Positions 45,519-54,029 of a DNA stretch of 64,000 nucleotides are shown piece after piece. Position 1 is the stretch's first letter. The number at the start of each line of letters is the position of its first letter. The stretch comes from Oligosphaera ethanolica (GTDB taxonomy: Bacteria; Verrucomicrobiota; Lentisphaeria; Oligosphaerales; Oligosphaeraceae). The translations under genes and the position numbers were made by a program. Under the pieces are notes generated by a model, which saw nothing but the letters and a program-made list of their open reading frames with translations, was not told the DNA's origin and made no database searches. The stretch is taken from the NCBI RefSeq assembly GCF_030814695.1, contig NZ_JAUSVL010000001.1:3198227-3262226 (forward strand), given 5' to 3'.

Positions 45519-45585
45519 AGGACACGCCGGTGGTGGTGGCGTATCGTGGGTGCCGGCGTTGCGTGAGTGCCACGGAGTTGCGGGT

Positions 45586-46446
45586 ATGGCGCTGAAAATG
45601 AAGATGCTGTGGCTGGTGCTGTTCTGCGCGGTGATGGCTTTGGCGCTTTGGGTGTCGCTGGCGGCTCGCACTGGGCCGGAGTACGATTATCCGGCGCTGT
45701 CGGTTCCTCCCTTTGGGCAAGTGCTGGTCACCATCGTCGAAGCGCGGGGCTTGCGTCCGCCTGCTGACGACAGTCTGCGCATGCAAGAAACAGACATCGA
45801 CTGGGCCTGGGGCGGTTCTTGGCGCTGCCGCGGCATTTGCTGGCGCGGGTTGTGCTGGCAACGCCGACTGCTGCTGTGGTCGGTGCGGCCGGATGACGCC
45901 GCCATGGCCAGTGCGGCACCGCAGTGGCGCAAGGCAGCGACGTCGACATCGGAAGTGCCTTCGTGGTCGGATGACGCCGCTGAACCGCGCTGCCTGACGC
46001 CGCTGCTGTTGGCGCTGGCCTCCATTTTGGCGTTGCTGCGCTGGCGCCGATCGGCCATGCAACCGGCGGTGCGGGCGCTGCGGCGGCTCCGGCGCGATAG
46101 TGCGGCGGATATTCCTGCTGATGAGCTCGCGCAGATTATCCGCGCGGGTCTCGGCGGCGCGTGGGATGTGCCAGTGCCCGCCGGCGCCAATGTGTCGCCG
46201 GCGTTGACGGCGGCGCTACCGGGATTGCTGGCCGAGCTGGTTACGCAGCTTGATCGCGAACGCTATGCCGGCGCGATGCCGACGTCGCGCCAGCGGCGCA
46301 GCCGCCTGGACCTCGCCCGGCATTGTTTGGAGCTCGCCCGTGCCCTGCCGGCAGCGGACGTTGCGGGTAAGACTCGCCGGAAGGGCAACGGACTGCGGCC
46401 TGGTCGCGATATCCGTGCGCGCGCATCGGGGGGTGGGCGGTCATGA
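45586..46446 (+). CDS. Membrane protein preceding a VWA gene (DUF4381-like)
   Basis: This 286-residue protein has a signal anchor at ~6-24 (LWLVLFCAVMALALWVSLAA), an extracytoplasmic part with an unusual Trp/Cys-rich stretch (WRCRGICWRGLCWQRR), and a second helix (LTPLLLALASILALLRW). The cytoplasmic helical tail (VRALRRLRRDSAADIPADELAQ...LVTQLDRERYAG) resembles the DUF4381 proteins found in MoxR/VWA operons. The ATG at 45586 has GGAG upstream. Its stop overlaps the start of the VWA gene by 4 bp, so translation is coupled. The specific function is unknown, probably assembly of a membrane chaperone-like complex. Confidence 0.6.
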   Translation: MALKMKMLWLVLFCAVMALALWVSLAARTGPEYDYPALSVPPFGQVLVTIVEARGLRPPADDSLRMQETDIDWAWGGSWRCRGICWRGLCWQRRLLLWSVRPDDAAMASAAPQWRKAATSTSEVPSWSDDAAEPRCLTPLLLALASILALLRWRRSAMQPAVRALRRLRRDSAADIPADELAQIIRAGLGGAWDVPVPAGANVSPALTAALPGLLAELVTQLDRERYAGAMPTSRQRRSRLDLARHCLELARALPAADVAGKTRRKGNGLRPGRDIRARASGGGRS

Positions 46447-47495
46447 CGCTGTCTTTTTCAGAACCGCTGTGGCTGTTGTTGGTTTTGCCGGCGGCGCTGC
46501 TTGTGTTGTGGCGGCGGCATCAGCCGCCGGCGGCGTTTCCGGTGCCATCGCTGGAGCTGCTGCCGCCGCTGCCGGCGCGATTGCGGCGTTGGCGCGTGGT
46601 CGTCGCGCTGCTCTATGGTCTCAGCGTTCTGTTGCTGATTGGTGCTCTGGCGGGTCCGCAGCTGTCGCTGCTGCGCGTGGTGGCTGACGACGCGCCCTTG
46701 GATTTGGTGTTGTTGCTGGACCTCTCGGGGAGCATGGCTGCCGGCGACTGGCCGGCGGCAGGCCCGCCGCCGCAACCGGACGACGTCCGCCTCGAGACGG
46801 CGCCGCCCAGTCGCATTGCCGTGGCGCAGGAAGCCATCACGGCGTTGCTGGCGGCCTTGCCGACGGCGCGGGTTGGCCTGGTGGCGTTTGCGGGGCGGCC
46901 GTACGTGGTTTGTCCGCTGACGCGTCATCATGGCGTGTTGCTGGAGCGGCTGGCGCAGCTGAGTCCGACGCAGCTCGCAGACGGGACGGCCATTGGCGAG
47001 GCCATTCACTGCGGGCTGGACGCACTCGCTGGGGATGAGTACGCAGCACCCGCGCCCACCGCTGGTCGGGCGCGGGTGCTGCTGCTATTTTCGGATGGCG
47101 CGGATCATTCGCCGGCTGCGGGCAGCCCCGAGCGCGCGGCGGCGACAGCTGCCGCGCAGGGCGTCGTCGTGCACTGCGTTGGCATTGGTGGTGCGCGTGG
47201 ACTGCATCCCGTCGTCACGGCGCAAGGTCGGCGTTGGGAGTCCGTCGGTGAAGAGCTTGATGCCGAGCAGCTGCGGCGCATTGCTGCGGCCACTGGCGGG
47301 CAGTTCTACCTCGCGGCCGACGCGGCGCAGCTCAAGGCCGTCCAGCGCGAACTCGTCGCCTTGATGGACCGACCGGCGTTGGCACGTCGCGAACGCCGTG
47401 CCGTGCCGGTTGCTGGGGAGTGTTTAGCGGCGGCATTGCTGGCGTTGACTGGTGCGCTCGTTGGCGCCGTGGTCCTGCGCATTGATCTGGCCTGA
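46443..47495 (+). CDS. BatA-like VWA-domain membrane protein
   Basis: This 350-residue protein has two N-terminal helices (~8-23 and 52-70), a von Willebrand A domain (~85-300) and a C-terminal helix (~328-348). This is the BatA/BatB layout of 'Bacteroides aerotolerance'-type operons. The MIDAS motif is intact: Asp93, Ser95, Ser97 in LLLDLSGSMAAGD, later TPT-like region LADGTAIGEAIHCGLDAL and LLLFSDGADHS. It is coupled to the preceding gene by a 4-bp overlap and converges on a DUF58 gene 25 bp away. No MoxR ATPase is in the window. Confidence 0.88.
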   Translation: MTLSFSEPLWLLLVLPAALLVLWRRHQPPAAFPVPSLELLPPLPARLRRWRVVVALLYGLSVLLLIGALAGPQLSLLRVVADDAPLDLVLLLDLSGSMAAGDWPAAGPPPQPDDVRLETAPPSRIAVAQEAITALLAALPTARVGLVAFAGRPYVVCPLTRHHGVLLERLAQLSPTQLADGTAIGEAIHCGLDALAGDEYAAPAPTAGRARVLLLFSDGADHSPAAGSPERAAATAAAQGVVVHCVGIGGARGLHPVVTAQGRRWESVGEELDAEQLRRIAAATGGQFYLAADAAQLKAVQRELVALMDRPALARRERRAVPVAGECLAAALLALTGALVGAVVLRIDLA

Positions 47496-47519
47496 GCGTG
47501 TCCGGTGATGGGGCAAGCG

Positions 47520-48443
47520 TTACCGCCGCGGCCGCGGTTTTGCGGCGAAGTACAGGCAGAGCGCGGCCAGGGGATCGTCAGACGGCGAGAGTAGCAGATA
47601 GCCGGCGCCGGCGGCTTTTGCCGCTGCCGCGCTGTTAGCAAGCAAGGCAATGTGGGTGGCCGCAGCGGACTCGCGCCAAACGCGATCTCCAGTGGGCACG
47701 GACAGGGTCTGCCCGGTTTTGGCGTCACTGAGGTTCATGCTCGTGCCTTTTGCCGGGAGGGCGGGGGCCCGCTCCAGGATCTGGCAAAGCAGCACGTCGT
47801 GGCGTTGGGCTAGGGCGCGCAGGGGCGTGGCGTAGCTCGTATTGCCGATCAGATCGCCGATGACGACCACGCGCGTGCGCTGTTTGCGGCGAGCAAGCAG
47901 CTGTTCCATGGCCTCGCCAAGCGATAGCGCGCCGGCGTCTTTGTCGCCGTTTTCGGTATTCATCATCTCCTTGAGCAGTCGTGACAGCTGGCGGCGGCCA
48001 CGCGCCGGCGGGATGTCCCGCCTGGCGTTTTGAGTAAGGACCATGGCGCCGACTGCGTCCTGGCAGCCGATCGCGCAGGCCGCAAGCAAGGCGGCGTTGC
48101 GCAGAGCGCATTGCCAGGTGGCGGCGAAAAGGCGCATGGACGGCGAAGCGTCAAACAGCAGCAGCAGGTCCGTCGAGCGCTCCTCCTGAAAGACTTTGCT
48201 GAGTAGCTTACCCTTGCGCAGGGACAGCGGCCAGTGCACCGCCCGTTCGTCATCGCCGGGCTGATATTCCCGCAGCTCGGCAAAATCCAAGCCGCTGCCG
48301 TGGTAATGGCTGTGATAGAGCCCGGCGAGCGCGTCCTGGGCGTCGCGCCAGGCATGCAACGCGTAGAGCCGCGCCAATTCGTGGCTGTCCTGGGTGAGAG
48401 GAGGCGAAGGTGATTCCGTTGTAGTGCTGTGCGTTGGCGACAT
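47520..48443 (-). CDS. DUF58 (VWA-like) protein
   Basis: This 307-residue cytoplasmic protein shows the DUF58 hallmark LREYQPGDDERAVHWPLSLRKGKLLSKVFQEE followed by the VWA-like LLLLFDASPSMRLF. DUF58 proteins usually sit beside MoxR ATPases and BatA-type VWA proteins. Here it lies opposite and convergent to the VWA gene rather than in line with it. The start at 48443 begins MSPTHSTTT; sequence further upstream in frame comes from the 9-bp array and is rejected. SD is weak. Confidence 0.88.
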   Translation of the reverse strand: MSPTHSTTTESPSPPLTQDSHELARLYALHAWRDAQDALAGLYHSHYHGSGLDFAELREYQPGDDERAVHWPLSLRKGKLLSKVFQEERSTDLLLLFDASPSMRLFAATWQCALRNAALLAACAIGCQDAVGAMVLTQNARRDIPPARGRRQLSRLLKEMMNTENGDKDAGALSLGEAMEQLLARRKQRTRVVVIGDLIGNTSYATPLRALAQRHDVLLCQILERAPALPAKGTSMNLSDAKTGQTLSVPTGDRVWRESAAATHIALLANSAAAAKAAGAGYLLLSPSDDPLAALCLYFAAKPRPRR

Positions 48444-48565
48444 GCTGTGACTTGCTGTGGGGGGAGAAAACGGCTGGCGACGGCGCGTTACTATAGGCAC
48501 GCGACTAACAAAAGCCGAATATTCAGTGTAAGTACCTACCCAGGCGATGGCGCTGGTTGGGACAA

Positions 48566-48772
48566 TGGACAGCGTGGACAGCGTGGACAGCGTGGACAGC
48601 GTGGACAGCGTGGACAGCGTGGACAGCGTGGACAGCGTGGACAGCGTGGACAGCGTGGACAGCGTGGACAGCGTGGACAGCGTGGACAGCGTGGACAGCG
48701 TGGACAGCGTGGACAGCGTGGACAGCGTGGACAGCGTGGACAGCGTGGACAGCGTGGACAGAGATTGGGGCG
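48566..48772. repeat. 9-bp tandem array TGGACAGCG, 22 exact units
   Basis: TGGACAGCG repeats 22 times without a change from 48,566 to 48,763, then decays (TGGACAGAG). It lies upstream of the DUF58 gene. It could be read as Asp-Ser-Val or Trp-Thr-Ala repeats, but there is no bounded gene. Bases 48,444-48,565 show nothing recognisable. Confidence 0.98.
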
Positions 48773-48807
48773 GTAGCAGGTGCGCCATGCTCGGGTGCTA
48801 GGCTTGG

Positions 48808-48899
48808 GTCCACCAAGTCCACCAAGTCCACCGAGTCCACCGAGTCCACTGAGTCCACCAAGTCCACCGAGTCCACCGAGTCCACCGAGTCCACCGAGA
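48808..48899. repeat. 9-bp tandem array GTCCACC(A/G)A, 10 units
   Basis: Ten units of GTCCACCAA, GTCCACCGA or GTCCACTGA start at 48,808. The reverse complement is T(C/T)GGTGGAC, so this array shares a TGGAC core with the array just upstream but on the opposite strand. Bases 48,900-49,081 are promoter-side sequence of the next gene with no clear feature. Confidence 0.95.
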
Positions 48900-49081
48900 A
48901 GACGCGTCGGGCTTTGGGGTGGGTGTGGTGCTCCGCAAGGGCGTGGGGTGGCGTGGTGTTTTGGAAATAGGGGTTTTACTGCTTGAAAGGGCCTGTGTTG
49001 CCAGTATGTTTTCCATCTTCATTGCCGTGGTTGAATTGGCGTTCCCGCCGGTGTTTTTTTAGATCAGACAGAGAGGCTACC

Positions 49082-51874
49082 ATGAAAAATCAGACATTGC
49101 AGCTGGCTGTGCTGACCACGTCCCTGGCGGTGTTCAGTGTTATGGCGGCGAGTTATTATGTCGGGCCTGGCGGTCGTGATGACCAGGTCGGCAGCATTGA
49201 AGCGCCATTTGCGACGCTTGAGCGGGCGCGAGATGCGGTGCGGGCGGCGAAGACAGATGGCGTGGCGGGGCCGCACGACGTGGTGTTGTTGCCGGGCAGG
49301 TACTCGCTGAGTGCGAGCTTCAAGCTGGGTGCGGCGGATGCGGGTACGGCGTCGGCGCCGGTAGTGTATCGCGCGGCGGAAGCTGGCACGGCGCGGCTGT
49401 TGGGATCGACGGCGATACCGGCGGCGGCATTTCAGCCGGTGACGGACGCGGCAGTGCTGGCCTTATTGGAGCCTGCGGCGGCGGCGAAGGTGCTGGTGGC
49501 CGACCTGGCGGCGCTGGGTTTCCCGGCGCAGAAAGAGATTATTGCGCGTGCCGGTGGCGGCACGACGGAGTTGCCGGAGCTGTTCTGCAATGAGGAACGC
49601 ATGCAGTTGGCGCGCTGGCCTGACACGGATTGGGCCGAGGTCGAGACAATCATTGATGGTGGCGCTGTGCCGCGAACGGGCAAGGCCACGGCGAGCGAGC
49701 ATCCCGGCGGCATCTTCCAATACAAAGAGGACCGGCCGGCGCGCTGGAGTGTGGAACGCGGCATCTGGCTGCGTGGTTACTGGTGTTTTGACTGGTCCGA
49801 GAGCGTCATTAAGGCGTCCATGCTCGACAGCGCGCAGAAGCGCATTGGCCTAAGTGCGCCGCATACCTACGGACTACGGCAGGGCAATCCATCGCCCCGG
49901 CGCTGGTACGCATTGAATCTGTTGGAAGAGTTGACGCGGCCGGGCGAATTTTATGTCGATGCGGCGGCGAACAAGCTTTATTTCTGGCCGCCGGCGGATT
50001 TAGCGACTGCGCGGGTGTCTTTGACGACGAACAAGGGTGCGCTGATTGAGCTTGACGGCGCGGACGACGTGTGGCTGCAGGGCCTGCTGCTGGAGGAAGC
50101 CGGCAGCGGCATCAGCGTGCAGAACAGTTCGCGGGTGCGCATTGAGGGTTGCACGGTGCGCAATATGCATCATCTGGGCATTGAGTTGCGGGGCGGCCGC
50201 GAGCACGAAGTGCGGTCTTGCGACGTGCATGACACGGGCACGGGCGGCATCTCTCTTTTTGCTGGCGACTACAAGACGCTGACGCGGGGCGACAGCCTGA
50301 TCGAGAATTGCCACATCTGGCGTTTCGCCGTGCACAAACTGACCTATTCCAACGGCATCACGCTGGCGGGCGTGGGCAATACTGCGCGGCACAACCTGCT
50401 GCATGACGCGCCGCACATGGCCGTCGGCGGTGGCGGCAATGACAATATCTTCGAGTACAACATTGTGCGCCACGTCTGTCTGGCGGCGGACGATTCTGGC
50501 GCGTACTACAAGGGGCGCAATCCGGCGCGGCGGGGCAACATCGTCCGCTACAACTTCTGGCATAGCATCGGCAAGCCCATGGGCCACGGCGTGGCGGCAG
50601 TGTATTTTGACGATGGCGACGGCGGCGACGCGGTGATCGGCAATCTGTTCTTCCGCTGTGGCGATCCGGGCAAGGGCTCTTTCGGCACGGTATTTTCGCA
50701 TGGCGGGCACGATCTTTTGGCCGATAACAACATCTTCATAGAGTGCAAACGGCCGTTGGGGTCGTCGCCGTGGAATGACAAGCGTTGGCGGGACGCCATG
50801 AACAGCAAGCTCTACCAGGACCGCCTGACCAAGGAGGTCGATATTCGGGTACCGCCTTACACCACGCATTATCCCGCGCTGGTCGGGTATTTTGACGAGA
50901 AGCTCAAGGAGCCGCGCGTGAGCCCCGCTCGCCGGAATTTGCTCGTGATGTGCGCGGAGCCCAAGAGCGGCAATTGGCAGCTCGATGACAGCAACTGGAT
51001 TACCGAGGAAGACCCGGGCTTCGTCGATATCAATGGCGGCGATTTCAATTTCAAGGCCGACGCGGCGGTGTTCAAGCACATACCGGGCTTTGAGCCGCTG
51101 CCCCTGGCGAAGATGGGTTTGTACGTGGACAGATGGCGCAGGCAGGTGGAGCGCGAGGAATGGACCCTGCCGCCGCCGCGTCCGCTGCCGCCGCTGAAGC
51201 AGCTGCGGGCCGCTGCGCGTGGGCCGGTGGCACCGAAGGGCAACGCGCCGGTATTTGGTGCCACGCGCATTGCTGCCGCGCCGCGCATTGACGGCGTGGT
51301 CGATGAGGCCGAGTGGGGCGGGCTGCCGGCCGCTGGTGCGATGGTATTGGCCCATCATTACGACGGTACGGCGGTTCCGGCGAATCGCCAGAGTCGCGCG
51401 TGGTTGCGTTATGACGACCAGGCCTTGTACGTGCTGGTGCGTAGCAGCATCGATCCCGCGACGAGCCTGAGTGGCAATACCTGGGGCAGCGACGACGCGG
51501 TGGAGCTGGCTGTGCGGCCCCTGCCGGCGGCGGGCGCCGCGCTAGCGCCGGCGGCACAGCGGCCGCTGATCAGCGTTGTGCGTGCTTATGGCAATGGCTT
51601 CCTGTGGTTTGGGATGACACCGGATGCCGCGGACGACCCCTTGAATCAGGAGCCCGCTCCCTGCGCGTTTGCGGCGTCGCGGCCCGCGCCTGGCGAATGG
51701 GTGGCGGAGCTGGCCATCCCCTTCAGCAAAATAGATCTGGCGGCGGGACAACCCGGCCGCTGTGCCTTTAATATCACGGTGCGCAAAGCCAAGGACGACC
51801 TGTGGGTGATGTGGGAAAGCACGCGCGGGCATTCGTTCAACGCGGACGCGGCGGGCATCCTCGAGTGGAAATGA
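49082..51874 (+). CDS. Secreted GH141-like beta-helix enzyme with CBM9-like domain
   Basis: The start at 49082 (930 residues) has AGAGAGG upstream and yields a clean signal peptide (LAVLTTSLAVFSVMA, then ASYYVG). The opening YYVGPGGRDDQVGSIEAPFATLERARDAVR plus FKLGAADAGTASAPVVYRAA matches GH141-like proteins. Beta-helix coils run ~330-560 (VRIEGCTVRNMHHLGIELRGG, NIFEYNIVRHVCLAADDSGAYYKGR). After a Pro-rich linker, residues ~745-925 look like a family 9-type carbohydrate-binding module (RIDGVVDEAEWGGLP, WLRYDDQALYVLVR, GSDDAVELAV, FNADAAGILEWK). A candidate extracellular fucosidase, xylanase or similar. It is followed after 58 bp by the SGNH gene. Confidence 0.78.
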   Translation: MKNQTLQLAVLTTSLAVFSVMAASYYVGPGGRDDQVGSIEAPFATLERARDAVRAAKTDGVAGPHDVVLLPGRYSLSASFKLGAADAGTASAPVVYRAAEAGTARLLGSTAIPAAAFQPVTDAAVLALLEPAAAAKVLVADLAALGFPAQKEIIARAGGGTTELPELFCNEERMQLARWPDTDWAEVETIIDGGAVPRTGKATASEHPGGIFQYKEDRPARWSVERGIWLRGYWCFDWSESVIKASMLDSAQKRIGLSAPHTYGLRQGNPSPRRWYALNLLEELTRPGEFYVDAAANKLYFWPPADLATARVSLTTNKGALIELDGADDVWLQGLLLEEAGSGISVQNSSRVRIEGCTVRNMHHLGIELRGGREHEVRSCDVHDTGTGGISLFAGDYKTLTRGDSLIENCHIWRFAVHKLTYSNGITLAGVGNTARHNLLHDAPHMAVGGGGNDNIFEYNIVRHVCLAADDSGAYYKGRNPARRGNIVRYNFWHSIGKPMGHGVAAVYFDDGDGGDAVIGNLFFRCGDPGKGSFGTVFSHGGHDLLADNNIFIECKRPLGSSPWNDKRWRDAMNSKLYQDRLTKEVDIRVPPYTTHYPALVGYFDEKLKEPRVSPARRNLLVMCAEPKSGNWQLDDSNWITEEDPGFVDINGGDFNFKADAAVFKHIPGFEPLPLAKMGLYVDRWRRQVEREEWTLPPPRPLPPLKQLRAAARGPVAPKGNAPVFGATRIAAAPRIDGVVDEAEWGGLPAAGAMVLAHHYDGTAVPANRQSRAWLRYDDQALYVLVRSSIDPATSLSGNTWGSDDAVELAVRPLPAAGAALAPAAQRPLISVVRAYGNGFLWFGMTPDAADDPLNQEPAPCAFAASRPAPGEWVAELAIPFSKIDLAAGQPGRCAFNITVRKAKDDLWVMWESTRGHSFNADAAGILEWK

Positions 51875-51932
51875 CCATGGGCGCCGGCGGCGGCCGCGCG
51901 GCGCCCACAACAGCATTGGAAAGCGAAGGATC

Positions 51933-52817
51933 ATGCGGGACAAACTGAAGATACTGACCATCGGCAATAGTTTTACGGACAGTCTGGCGCTGTATTTTCC
52001 GGCCGTGGTGGCGTCGGTGCCGGGTTGCGAGTTGCATTTTGAGCGTGCCAATCATGGCGGTTGCGAGTTGCATCGGCATTGGAGCTACATTGAGAACGAA
52101 GAGCGCGACCGGGTGTACAGCATGTACCAGGATCGCCGCTGGAAGATGCGCGAGATACTTGCCCGCGAGCCGTGGGACATGGTTAGCATCCAGCAGGCCA
52201 GCCATGCGAGTTGGCGGCCAGAGACCTTCCAGCCCTTCGCGACGAACATCCACAACTACGTCAAGACTCACGCGCCGCAGGCCGAAGTAGTCATCCAGCA
52301 GACGTGGTCGTATCGGCTGGACGATCCGCGCATCATGCCCGGTGGTGACTGGGCGATCGACCAGACCGAGATGTACGAACGCCTGACCAGCAACTACCGC
52401 GCGTTGGCCAAGGAGCTGTCGTTGCGGGTGATACCGACTGGCTATGCCGTGCAGTTGGCGCGCGCTGCGCAGAAAGCGCCCTTCGTCAATTACGACCCGG
52501 CGCTGATGACGACCCTGCGTTGGCCAGACCTGCCGGCGCAGGCCGGATCGCTGGTCGGTCGCATCTGGTGGACGAAGGACGCCGCCAGCGGCGAGATGAA
52601 ACTGGGGCGGGACACCATTCACCTCAATCAGCGCGGAGAGTACCTCCAGGCCTGCGTGTGGTTCGCTTTTCTCTACGAGCGGCCTGCCACCGACATTACG
52701 TTCGTGCCGGATGTCATCGGCGCCGAAGACGCGGCGTTTTTGCGCAAGATCGCCCAGCAGGCCGTCGCCAAATTCCCGCAGGTCAAGCGGCCGGGCCGGC
52801 GCGTGCAAGCCAAGTGA
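51933..52817 (+). CDS. DUF4886-type SGNH hydrolase-like protein
   Basis: This 294-residue protein without a signal peptide has the opening ILTIGNSFTDSLALYFP, the GNSF block with the candidate nucleophile Ser of DUF4886/SGNH hydrolases. Later blocks are RANHGGCELHRHW, SIQQASHASWRP, VVIQQTWSYRLDDPR, and the C-terminal DTIHLNQRGEYLQACVWFAFLY, which carries the catalytic Asp and His (DxxH). Such enzymes are esterases or deacylases. GAAGGATC precedes the ATG. It ends 12 bp before the EboD-like gene, so the two are probably co-transcribed. Substrate unknown; a carbohydrate ester is possible. Confidence 0.82.
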   Translation: MRDKLKILTIGNSFTDSLALYFPAVVASVPGCELHFERANHGGCELHRHWSYIENEERDRVYSMYQDRRWKMREILAREPWDMVSIQQASHASWRPETFQPFATNIHNYVKTHAPQAEVVIQQTWSYRLDDPRIMPGGDWAIDQTEMYERLTSNYRALAKELSLRVIPTGYAVQLARAAQKAPFVNYDPALMTTLRWPDLPAQAGSLVGRIWWTKDAASGEMKLGRDTIHLNQRGEYLQACVWFAFLYERPATDITFVPDVIGAEDAAFLRKIAQQAVAKFPQVKRPGRRVQAK

Positions 52818-52829
52818 GCTGAAGGCCCC

Positions 52830-53969
52830 ATGTCTGAATTCAGCATCCCATACTGCTACGAAACGCATTATACCGAAGACGTTTTTGCGCCGGCGAATGA
52901 CGTGCTCTGGCGCGCGTTACAGGGCGTTGGCGCGGCGCCGGTGCGGGTCTTCTTCGTAGTCGAAGAAGAGCTCCTGCAGTTTTATCCCGGACTGCCGGCG
53001 GCGATAGCCGGCTATTGTCGGGCGCATGCTGACGTCGTGCGCCTGGCGGCGGCGCCCTTGCTGCAAGCCGGCGGCGAGCACTGTAAGGACATCGCGGTGA
53101 GCCTGCGGCTGTGCGAGGCCTTCCTGGCGGCGCGGCTGTGCCGTCAGAGCTGCGTGGTGATTGTCGGCGGCGGCGCGTTGCTGGATGTGGCGGGCTTTGC
53201 GGCGGCGATCTTTCATCGCGGTCTGCGGCAGCTGCGCATACCGACTACGGCGCTGTCGCAATGCGACTCCGGCGTCGGCGTGAAGAACGGCGTGAATTTT
53301 CTCGGCAAGAAGAATTTGCTGGGTTGTTTTGCGCCGCCGTTGGCGGTGATTAACGACGCGGCGTTTTTGCGGACCTTGCCGGTGGCGATGGTTTCGGCGG
53401 CGGCGGCCGAGGCGGTGAAAGTAGCGATGATCAAGGACCGCGAGTTTTTTGCGTGGCTGACGGCGCAGGCGCCGGCGATCATGGCTGGCGACCTCGCGGC
53501 GTTGTCGGCGCTGGTGCGGCGTTCGGCGGAGATCCACGAGCGGCACATTGCGACCAATGGCGATCCCTTCGAGTACGGCAGTGCCCGGCCTCTGGATTTC
53601 GGGCATTGGTCGGCGCATAAGTTGGAGATGCTTTCGGAACAGCGCCTAAGTCACGGCGTTGCCGTGGGCATGGGCATGCTCATAGACTGTCGTTATGCGG
53701 TACTGAAGGGCATTTTGGCCATTGACGCGTACGCGTCGCTGCGGACGTTGTTGCGTTCCTTCGCGCTGCCCTTTGCCGGGGCGGTGCTGGAGCTGCGTGA
53801 CGACGCTGGCCGGCGGCTGGTCATGGCGGGCTTGGAGGAATTCCGCGAGCATCTCGGCGGGCAGCTGCACATTACGCTGCCGACAGCCATCGGTGCCAAA
53901 GTTGAAGTGACGGCGATTGATGACGCGCGCATGAACGAGGCGATGGACCTGGTTCTTAGAGACGAATGA
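52830..53969 (+). CDS. eboD: EboD-like sugar-phosphate cyclase (3-dehydroquinate synthase family)
   Basis: This 379-residue protein is of the dehydroquinate synthase fold, NAD-dependent enzymes that cyclise sugar phosphates. It matches the EboD branch rather than AroB: VIVGGGALLDVAGFAAAIFHRG (111-131), QCDSGVGVKNGVNFLGKKNLLG (144-165), EAVKVAMIKD (194-203), GDPFEYGSARPLDFGHWSAHKLE (244-266). Zinc ligands can be placed at Glu194, His259 or His263, and His275. One oddity is that HGEAV, near-universal in the family, reads HGVAV, so Glu276-equivalent is Val277. GAAGG precedes the ATG. It follows the SGNH gene by 12 bp and is followed by the transporter genes and EboE. The product is unknown; an inositol- or valiolone-like cyclitol is possible. 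Confidence 0.85.
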   Translation: MSEFSIPYCYETHYTEDVFAPANDVLWRALQGVGAAPVRVFFVVEEELLQFYPGLPAAIAGYCRAHADVVRLAAAPLLQAGGEHCKDIAVSLRLCEAFLAARLCRQSCVVIVGGGALLDVAGFAAAIFHRGLRQLRIPTTALSQCDSGVGVKNGVNFLGKKNLLGCFAPPLAVINDAAFLRTLPVAMVSAAAAEAVKVAMIKDREFFAWLTAQAPAIMAGDLAALSALVRRSAEIHERHIATNGDPFEYGSARPLDFGHWSAHKLEMLSEQRLSHGVAVGMGMLIDCRYAVLKGILAIDAYASLRTLLRSFALPFAGAVLELRDDAGRRLVMAGLEEFREHLGGQLHITLPTAIGAKVEVTAIDDARMNEAMDLVLRDE

Positions 53970-54029
53970 GGCGTGATGGACCGGGGCGTGGCAGAGCGCG
54001 TTTGACAAGCAAAGAGAGCGGGTAAGACA

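Noticed and set aside
48523..48970. DSV/WTA/HAV repeat proteins from the 9-bp array at 48.6 kb
   Set aside because: All three frames on both strands are open because the unit is 9 bp without stops; no start signals and no bounded domain.
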